Positions 20,450 through 27,474 of a stretch of DNA of 27,474 bases are shown here, in pieces. The DNA comes from Monoraphidium neglectum (lineage: Eukaryota; Chlorophyta; Chlorophyceae; Sphaeropleales; Selenastraceae): contig NW_014013212.1 of the NCBI RefSeq assembly GCF_000611645.1, positions 1 through 27,474 of the forward strand, read 5' to 3'. The notes below the pieces were generated by a model. The model had not been told where the DNA came from, made no database searches, and was given only the letters and a program-made list of their open reading frames with translations. A program made the position numbers and the translations under genes. The first letter of the stretch is position 1, and every line of letters begins with the position of its first letter.

Positions 20450-20482
20450 CCCCCCCCCCCCAACACACACATGCACACACAC
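20450..20482. repeat. C12 homopolymer followed by CA-rich tract
   Basis: Twelve consecutive C residues (20450-20461) followed by alternating CA sequence broken by one ATG. A simple repeat in the kinase 3' flank. Confidence 0.95.
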
Positions 20483-20796
20483 CAGTATTAGCTGCAGCAG
20501 CCCGCGTGACGGGCGCCGCTCGACCCCCTCCCTGCCTTGAAGAGAGTGTCTACGCGGCCATTGCGCGCGGCCATTGCGGCGCTGCAAGACGCGCCTTGTG
20601 CTCGCCCTTGCCTATGTAGGGACAGCGCGCGCCGGCCGCATACTTCCCTGTCTTGCTTTTTCAGGGGTCCTCCCACCCTCAGCTCATTCGTGCTTTGCCT
20701 GCTTGCTGGCACGCATGCCCAGCCGTGTGCTCTCAAGCACAGTCAAACAGTCAAATACTCAAGGTAACTTACTATACACGCCTTGAAAAGGCAGGT

Positions 20797-20801
20797 TTAC
20801 A
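20797..20801 (-). terminator. Candidate polyadenylation signal TGTAA for the SDR gene
   Basis: Nearest minus-strand TGTAA after the SDR stop, about 645 bases downstream. Confidence 0.35.
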
Positions 20802-21120
20802 ATGGTCAAACGGCATCACTGATCTAGGCTGCGCGTCCAGGCACCCCTCGCCAGAGGATGCGTGCATGGATGGGTGGGTTGGTTCCGTCAGAGCATGTGC
20901 ATGTGTGCGCAAGCCACGGCGTGGATGCTGAGTGTACGCTCACATTGATGGTCACATTGATGGGAGGGTGCCTCTGCAAGGTTTGGTGCTGCCCAGGGGA
21001 GATCGGGTGCACCTGCCTTATGCAATGCATGCTGCATTCCGCACCATCTCAGCACAACACGTAATGACAACCATGAGCACAAAAAGCCACACTGCCAAAC
21101 AATGAGGGCAAGTCTACGGC

Positions 21121-21125
21121 TGTAA
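21121..21125 (+). terminator. Candidate polyadenylation signal TGTAA for the kinase gene
   Basis: Nearest plus-strand TGTAA after the kinase stop, about 1.1 kb downstream. It lies beyond the SDR candidate signal, so the two transcripts would overlap if both sites are used. Confidence 0.3.
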
Positions 21126-21446
21126 GGGGCTCCAAAGCAATCGGGGCCGGCCCATTGGCAGGGCGCTGCCGCATCTGTAGGCACAGGCGGGAGCCACCGC
21201 AACAGGCACACACTGGCCATCAACAAGGCTCGTTGATCCCAACTGTGCAGCAAGGCAGCACGGCCGCCATTGCCTGTGTCGAGCTGCCCGTGTGTGGCGA
21301 CGGCTGGCAGTGCTGGCCCAGCTGCACGTTTCCACAGGCCTGCCACGCAGGTCGCCATCCAATCTCCACCACCGGCCCGCGTCTGCTGCATGGCGCCGCT
21401 CGCGCAAAGCGGGCCGCGCCTGTGCCCGGCGGCATGCCCGGCGCGC

Positions 21447-24400
21447 TCAGCGCGCCGCCGCAAGGCTGCGGCCCCGCGCAGGCAGGGACGGCAGGGCGTG
21501 GCCCACGGCCTCCTGCAGGGCCCTGAGGGTCTCCTCGTACAGCTTGATGCGCGCGTCCTTGGGGTTTCGTGCGATCCGAGGTTTGCCAGGAGGGGTGACA
21601 AGGATACCGAGGACGTGGACGTCGAGATTGTTTGCAAGGTGAGGGCCGGCAGGCAAGGGGAGGGCAACCCCATGTGTGGTGACACTGAATTTGGCTTCAT
21701 ATGAGGGGTGCCATGTGATGCGACGCTTTGCAAGGCGAGACAACTGCCTTGCTTAGGGGTGATGCATGAGGGGCGAGCCGACTGCCGCCCGCCGCACGGC
21801 GCAATCACATACAGCAAAGAAGCAACACTACTATGGCAATTCGCAGGTGCCAAAGCACCCCCACCCTTCCTCAGGCCGTCTCACATAATCGTAGACGGCG
21901 GGGTTTAGGGCCCAGCGCTCGCTTGAGTGGAACATGTTGGTCAAGTACTGCAGGGATAGGGGGCAGGACGGTGTTGGGAATTGCAAGGGCCAGAGCTGGC
22001 CCGGCGCCCGCTGCGCTCTGGCCCCCGTTGTGCAAGGCAGCGGTGCGGTGGAATTGGGGAAGGATGATTTCAGTCGGGATTGGGGGTTTCAAGGGGGGAT
22101 GGGCGGCCACAGCAGGGTGTAACAGGGCAATCGAGTGGCTTATCAGCAGCGGGGTCATGCCGCATGCGCGTGCACAGCCGGCTTGGCGGGGTGGTCCCGC
22201 TTGGAGTGCAAGGGGGGCCGGCTGCTGAGACACCAGAGGCAGGTGATGGCACGCCTGCGCAGTCCAAAGGCCGGGCGTCCGAGGTCGGTGCAGCACTGTT
22301 GGTGCATGTGATGGGGCGGGCTGCTGGGGCCGGCGGTGGGGGGGCAACAGTCCACGCACCTGGGGCCCCGATGTAGATGCCGCCCTTGCCGTGCAGCTGC
22401 GGCGCAGTCGCCGCGTACAGCGCGCTCTGGGCACCCTGTCGCGTCACGTGAGCGCGGCGCGGTGCGCGCAGCTCCGTCTTTGCTTTCCGCTCTTCGCAGG
22501 GTGCCGCACCAATGCACAGCGTTTTCGCCATTGCCAAGCAGCAATGGCAGGCAGCACTGCACCTGCGGAGGCCCTGTTGTTTGTGGTGAGCGTGCTTTGC
22601 TGTGCAGGTAGGCAGGCAGCGCAAGGCAGGTCGCCGCGCGCCCGTGCACCTGCAGGGGGCTCTGACCCGTTAGGATCATTTGGACGTAGGTCAGCAGGCC
22701 GGCGGGGTAGGACAGGTCGACCTTGTTGGGCAGCCCAGTGGCCACAATGCCTGTCAGAGGGACAGGACGCCGGCATGGTGGTGGCGGTTGTGGTGGTGGG
22801 AAGCGGAGGCAGTGGGACTTGCGTGGAGGGTGCCGGTTTGGGGGAGCACCGACCGGGTAAGGCCCCCGGGCCGACCGAGTAGGGGCGCTGCGAGGAGCGT
22901 GCAATGGTTGTGGCGCGACGCGCGCCATGGCGAGAAATCAGCACCGCCCAAACTTCGCGCGCCAAACCCCAGTCCCCGCCACACGCCTGCCGTCTGACGC
23001 CGAGGCCCGCACCACTGCCGGCGTTGGAGCCGCCACCGGCGCGAGCGCGTCGCCCACCTGGGTGCACTGCGAAGCAGTCGATGTCCTTCCCAGCCAGCCT
23101 CAGGCGGCGCTGCAGCTCGTGGCTCCACATGATCTGCATGGCCTGCAGGGTTTAATGAATTGATGCCGGATTCATGTGCATGTGCATGTGCATGGGGGTA
23201 GGAGGTGGGGGGTGGGGGGGATGGAGATGGTGATGGTGATGGAGATGGTGATGGTGATGGTGATGGTGATGGTGATGGTGATGGTGATGGTGATGGTGAT
23301 GGTGATGGTGATGGAGATGGTGATGGAGATGGTGATGGTGATGGGGATGGGGACGGTGTGTGTGGGGCGCAATGGCGTGAGACACCTGGATGGGAAGGGG
23401 GTGATGGTCTTGTGTGTTTTGGGTGAGGTGAGGACACAGTGTTGAGTTTGCACATGGATGCAGGTGTGTTGACAAGCTTGGAGTTGGGGGAGCCGCAGCC
23501 ACCCATTCGCGGCCCTTCCCTCGCACGCAGGACAGGCATGCACTCTCTCCCCAGCAGGGCGGAAGGTTGAGGGGTGCCCCTTTCCTCTCGCCACTTGAAC
23601 TGACCTTGGAACGGCCGTAGGCGGGCATGCCGCTAGTGCCCAGCTTGGATCCCTGGGATGCGCGCCGCATCAGAAGCGAAGGGGGGGAGGGGAGTCAGAG
23701 GAAGGCAGGCGGAGGGGGGGGGGTGAGCAGATGCACACCATGTGTTTGGGGAGACCTTGGCGTGATCTGCGCCCTGCGCAGCCCTTTGCCGCCCTGCGCC
23801 AACCTGCAAACCGCCCTTTTGAACGACCGCCGAGTGCCTCACAACACAGCAGACCATCCATGCCCCGCATCCGTTCTCACAGCTTGCCGAATTATAAGCA
23901 CCACACGCCACAACAACGCGTGCCTGCTTGTGTGTTTGCAGCACACGTTTGCACCCCCTACACACACCCATGTCACCCGCTGGCCCACCTTGATGTCACT
24001 CAGGTCCACCCGCCCGAACTGCTCTGCGGGTGACGCCAGGGTGACGATGCGGCCACCAGGGCCGCTGGCGGCGATGTGGTCCAGAAGCCTTTGCCGTCGG
24101 GGTTGGTGGCGGGGGCGATGAGTCGTTGCAGGTCTCAAAAACGATACATAGGCTGGATGGGCGGGGTGCCGGTGGAGAGTGCAAAGTAAAACAGCTGTGG
24201 CTTTGTTTTTCGAGGTTTCAGCACTGGTTTGCATTTAGGACTGTGGATCAGATTGCTGACCCGGTTGAACAGGCACAGTGGGTCCCTCATTTAGTGACTG
24301 GCCTTGGTGGCCTTGGGACGTGCATGGGAACAGTGTGAATGACCGCACGCCCCACCAGCTGGCAAATGCGCTGGACTGCCCCGAATGCAAAGGCTGTCGC

Positions 24401-26465
24401 AAGGGCGCCGGCGCCAGCAGCCGCCCCGTCGTCCCGCCTGGCGCGTCGGCCTGCCTTGCTGCCTGCAAGCGTGAGCAGCGATGCCGGCACCCTCACAGCA
24501 GTGCGAGCTCGCAGTGACCAAAGTAGTTGGTGGCCAGCGTCTGCTCGAAACCGTCCTTGGTGGTGGCAAACGGGGCATCAAGGTAGCGGCCTGCGGGCAG
24601 TTTTGGTTGGTCAACATCAGGGGTCGATCATCCCTTCTTGTCAGTACGCAGGAAGGGCACAAAACATTGAGCTGTGTGCTACGAAGGAGCGGGGCGAGCG
24701 GCGGCAGCTGTGGATCGGCGGTGGGGGGCAGGACGACGTGCGGGCAGCCGTCAGCCAGCAGCGCGCTGCCCCAGCGTCGACTGCTGCCAAAAGTTTTGTC
24801 TCGGGTTGGAAATGCAGGCCCCTGTCATGCGGGGAAGACAGCTTGCACCCTGCCTTCCCTCAGATTTTCAGACTTGACATGCAATGCGTCACCAATGCAC
24901 GCACTCCCTGTCTTGCCACGCAAGCGCCCTTGTGCCCCCGCCTCCTACCTCTGCGACGACTAACGTCCTCGGTCCCCCTACCTGCCAACAGATACCCATA
25001 CCAGAATCCCGTACAATGCCTTTGTCCATAATGCCTGCCCTCTCACCTGCGTTGAGCACCAGGATGTTGACGGGAAGCTTCCTGCTGAGAATGTCCTCTG
25101 CCAGCGACTCAACCTGCGAGCGGACAGGGGGGCAAAAAAAGCAGAGGGTGGGGGTTCACGCAGCACGCGCCCAAACCGTGTCGACTGGGCAGAGTTGCAT
25201 CATTCAGGGTCGCCAGATTCAGGTAGAGTTAGGGTTTCCTGGTTCAGGCGGGAGGGCCCAACAGAAGGGCTTCGCAGCCAGGCCCCGCACTGCAGCTAGG
25301 AAAGAATGGGTGTGCCAGCATGCATTCTTTCCCTGCATGCAGCCCATCCCAGCAGCTCTGAGCTGCCCGCAGGAGCCGCCGCACGCATCTCCATCTCGCT
25401 GAGCGAACATGCGCCGCGCTTGACGCCTGGGCCGTGCCTGCTTTGGGTCTTCCAGGTTGCAGGCCTTGGGGTGCACGCGGCACCCAGGAAACTCCTCCTC
25501 AATGTCCCTGCATGATGTCACAATGATGGCACGCAGAATGAGGTACGCCCAATGCAAGCGCACACCCGCGCACGGAAAAACGCATGCATGTGCATGAGCA
25601 CCAACGCACGTACGCACGCACGCCCCGACGCTTGCCAGCTCACAGCTGCCCAAGCCGGCCCCTGTGCACGCGGACCGCAGGCAAAGAGGTGCGTCCGGCA
25701 TCCAGCGAGACAGCGAGGCGGCCCACGTCGCTGCTGCTCAGTCTGGAATCCGGTGGGTTTGACCCAGCGCATCAGTAACAGCAAAGATACATGGGGTCGT
25801 GGCATTCTGGGCACCATAGACAGGATGTTCCCCGCACCTGGCGGCCCACTTCACGAGCTGGTCATCGCGCCCCACCATTATGACTGCGGCGTGAAGGGCG
25901 GGGGTATAGGTAGGGGTAGGGCGGGGTGGGGCGTGTTGTGGGGTTGGACGTAACACAATGACGGACGATGCAGGGTTCGCCGCACCGGGAGGGGCAGTGG
26001 GGGCGCAGGCGCGCAGGATTGGAGCAGTTGACCCCGGGCGAGGGCATGAAACGGGTTCAGCGGCCGGCAACAGCGAGGTGCCAACGAAGGCAGCCAGCTG
26101 GCAGGGTGGGGGGGGGGCGGTCGGTTGGGCGGTGCAGGCGAAGCGAGGGGCGCCGGACAAAGACCCTTGGAGAGGCGGGCAGCAGCTCAGGCCCCGCACC
26201 TTCGCAGCCATGCTCGACCAACTGCGGCCGAGGTTTGAGAATTGTGGAGGGGCCGCACGAGGGAGTTCAGTGCGACACCGGAGCTTTCCTCGGCAGTCGC
26301 GGCCGCGCCAAGCGACAGACAGACGAGGCTCCCGCGCAGGCGCGCGTCACCGCGGCTCGCCTGGCGGGTGATCTCGAACCCAATGCCGCTGTTGGCGCCG
26401 GTGATGAGTGCGGTCTTGCCGCTGAGGTTAGGGATGTCGCTGCGGGTCCAGCCGAGGAGTCCCAT
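21447..26465 (-). CDS. Short-chain dehydrogenase/reductase (retinol dehydrogenase/TIC32-like)
   Basis: A classical NAD(P)-dependent SDR oxidoreductase of about 328 residues; substrate unknown. Thirteen exons: 26465-26361, 26221-26200, 25883-25838, 25507-25438, 25113-25047, 24590-24497, 24088-23989, 23652-23605, 23142-23058, 22750-22650, 22435-22360, 21947-21885 and 21557-21447. Motifs: cofactor loop TGANSGIG (22-29), VIMVGRD after strand 2, LVLNAG (99-104), catalytic Ser154 (IVTLAS), YGRSK (Tyr180, Lys184), and HPGIVATGL after the catalytic helix. The C-terminal YEETLRALQEAVG is family-typical. Exon 2 has only 22 bases. Introns 1 and 4 need GC donors (CAG|GCGAGC, CAG|GCACGG). The splice from 22360 to 21947 is out of phase by one base although both coding segments fit the family, so an exon or a base is missing in this model. 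ATG 26465 fits the family start; the frame is open further upstream. Confidence 0.82.
23221..23353. repeat. ATGGTG/ATGGAG hexanucleotide repeat in an SDR intron
   Basis: About 22 near-perfect six-base units (ATGGTG with scattered ATGGAG and ATGGGG). It lies in the SDR intron between exons 8 and 9 (23143-23604). A short TGTGCA repeat precedes it at about 23173-23192. It is open in several frames (Met-Val, Asp-Gly or His-rich dipeptides), which is a by-product of the repeat and not evidence for a gene. Confidence 0.95.
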
Positions 26466-27194
26466 GGCAGCGTGGAAGGGAGCGAGGTGGGCACGCAAAG
26501 CGAAACGTCGCGGCGACGGGCGTGCGTCTGTTGTCAAGGGATAATTGCGATTGTGACTAGTTGTGTTGGTAGATGCATGAGAGTAGGATTTCGTTCGCTT
26601 CCATGAGTTTTGTGAGATGTTGTCGACACACCACGTCACCGCGCTTCGGCAACAGATCGAGTTCGCGACGAAAGCTCGCAGTAGCGAGCTAATTCAGACG
26701 TTGTCAGGTTGTGATGACCGTGTTTATAGAGGGGGGCTGCACTGGCGCGGGGTTTGCAGACCCAGCAGTACCATACGGTTGTGCGCTGCGGCGCTCAAGC
26801 ACACCAGAGCTAGCGTTCTCACATCACCACAGCACAGCGATGCAGCTGTTGACCACCTCGTGTGTCCAACTATTATGTGCTTGCATGCTGCGAAAACCCT
26901 CATGGTACCGACTATGTCAAACCCATGTCTGCATGTCCCCCATATTTGAAGACCTGAGCGGTGAAAGCCTGCGTTTTACATGTACACACACTATCATATG
27001 TGCATCAAAGCCTTTCGTGTGTCATCAGGAAAACCTCTCGCTCTCCAGCCACCCAACAGAAAACACAGTGCTCACGCGCTCGACGCTGCACACGCCGCTT
27101 TCGCACCCGCAAGCCTGCAGCCCTCTCGCCGGCCCGTTAAGGGCCCACGCGCAGTCACACCCCTCCCCCCCTGAAACCGCAGCGCAGGAGGCGC
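26466..27194. other. Intergenic: SDR upstream region and 3' UTR of light-harvesting gene
   Basis: About 730 bases between two minus-strand genes. It contains a minus-strand TGTAA at 26980-26976, 215 bases after the light-harvesting stop, which should end that transcript. The rest is presumably the SDR promoter and 5' UTR. No further gene is seen. Confidence 0.55.
26976..26980 (-). terminator. Candidate polyadenylation signal TGTAA for the light-harvesting gene
   Basis: Minus-strand TGTAA in the context CATGTAAAACGC, 215 bases after the stop codon. It is one of the two best-placed such signals in the window. Confidence 0.5.
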
Positions 27195-27438
27195 TTACAG
27201 GAGGCGAGCGTGCTCGTTGGTGAGCACGGTGGTGGTGTACGGGTTCGCGAGGTGCGCGGCCAGGTTGGCCAGGGGGGTGGTGCCGGTCGTCTGCGCCTGC
27301 ACGGCGAACCCCAGGAAGGCGATCATGGCCAGGCGGCCGTTCTTGATCTCCTTGAGCTTGAGCTCCTCAAGGTTGCCCTTGGAGTAGCCCAGGAAGTCGA
27401 AGATGCCGCCGGGGTAGCCGACCTCGCCCTTGGGGAGG
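27195..27438 (-). CDS. Light-harvesting chlorophyll a/b-binding protein, last exon (runs off right edge)
   Basis: Chlorophyll a/b-binding proteins of the thylakoid membrane collect light for the photosystems. The visible exon (27438-27195, 80 residues plus TAA) starts after a clean CCCCCGCAG acceptor with one base completing a codon. It begins [11 protein letters not shown], then a short loop ([12 protein letters not shown]). Next is the third transmembrane helix with the chlorophyll-binding motif EIKNGRLAM, followed by [12 protein letters not shown]. The C-terminal amphipathic segment is [13 protein letters not shown], and the protein ends HARLL. GYPGG followed by a short loop before the third helix is more like photosystem I antenna (LHCA) proteins than major LHCII, but the subtype cannot be fixed from one exon. 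The transit peptide, helices A and B and all other exons lie beyond 27474. Confidence 0.9.
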
Positions 27439-27474
27439 CTGCGGGGGTTTCAGGGGTTTGGGGGGGCCGCGACC

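Larger units (their letters stand above)
19997..21446. other. Convergent 3' region of the kinase and SDR genes
   Basis: About 1.45 kb between facing stop codons, with no supported exon. It holds a run of 12 C followed by CA-rich sequence at 20450-20482. TGTAA occurs on the minus strand at 20801-20797 and on the plus strand at 21121-21125. Confidence 0.5.

Noticed and set aside
20888..21853. Minus-strand frame of 321 codons over the SDR 3' end
   Set aside because: Different frame from the SDR exons at 21447-21557 and 21885-21947, with Cys/Ser/Arg-rich composition and no family motif.
23221..23353. CRISPR-like array
   Set aside because: Units are six bases with no unique spacers; it is a simple minisatellite in a eukaryotic intron.
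23172..23594. Proteins of alternating Met-Val, Asp-Gly, Thr-Ile or His in the repeat at 23221-23353
   Set aside because: A hexanucleotide repeat is automatically open in several frames. It lies in the SDR intron and shows no start or splice context.

Overview
The window looks like nuclear DNA of a GC-rich green alga (Chlorophyta). The genes are intron-rich and use GT-AG plus a few apparent GC-AG introns. Several genes are followed by the chlorophyte polyadenylation pentamer TGTAA. The products include a chloroplast fatty-acid enzyme, a light-harvesting chlorophyll a/b-binding protein, and a PGP (STPGR/SHIPPO) repeat protein of the type found in axonemes. I cannot name the genus. All gene models were built by eye from reading frame, splice sites, intron phase and family motifs; no search was run.

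Left part (1-6313), all on the minus strand: the 5' end of the plastid acetyl-CoA carboxylase alpha-carboxyltransferase gene (exons 640-371 and 286-212, then off the left edge); a five-exon STPGR-repeat gene (2998-1023); and a four-exon PWWP-domain gene (6313-4180) with two long glutamine tracts encoded by pure CTG/CAG runs.

Middle part (7001-10649): an imperfect inverted duplication with arms 7001-7619 and 8289-8900. Each arm carries the first exon of a gene family I do not recognise. The plus copy can be extended into a phase-consistent five-exon gene with a short coiled coil. The minus copy has a 4-base frameshift and no visible downstream exons, so it is probably a pseudogene.

Right part (11830-27474): ALG1 mannosyltransferase (+, 11830-13577); a seven-exon patatin-like acyl hydrolase (-, 17410-14475); an AGC-type protein kinase with a large insert (+, 17985-19996); a thirteen-exon short-chain dehydrogenase/reductase (-, 26465-21447) containing a hexanucleotide repeat in one intron; and the last exon of a light-harvesting protein (-, 27438-27195) whose body lies off the right edge. 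ALG1/patatin and kinase/SDR are convergent pairs; patatin/kinase are divergent over about 570 bases.

The genes do not form one pathway. They are ordinary housekeeping, plastid, chromatin, signalling and axonemal-type genes side by side, as expected in an algal chromosome. The least explained parts are the inverted duplicated gene family and the non-canonical splice sites.
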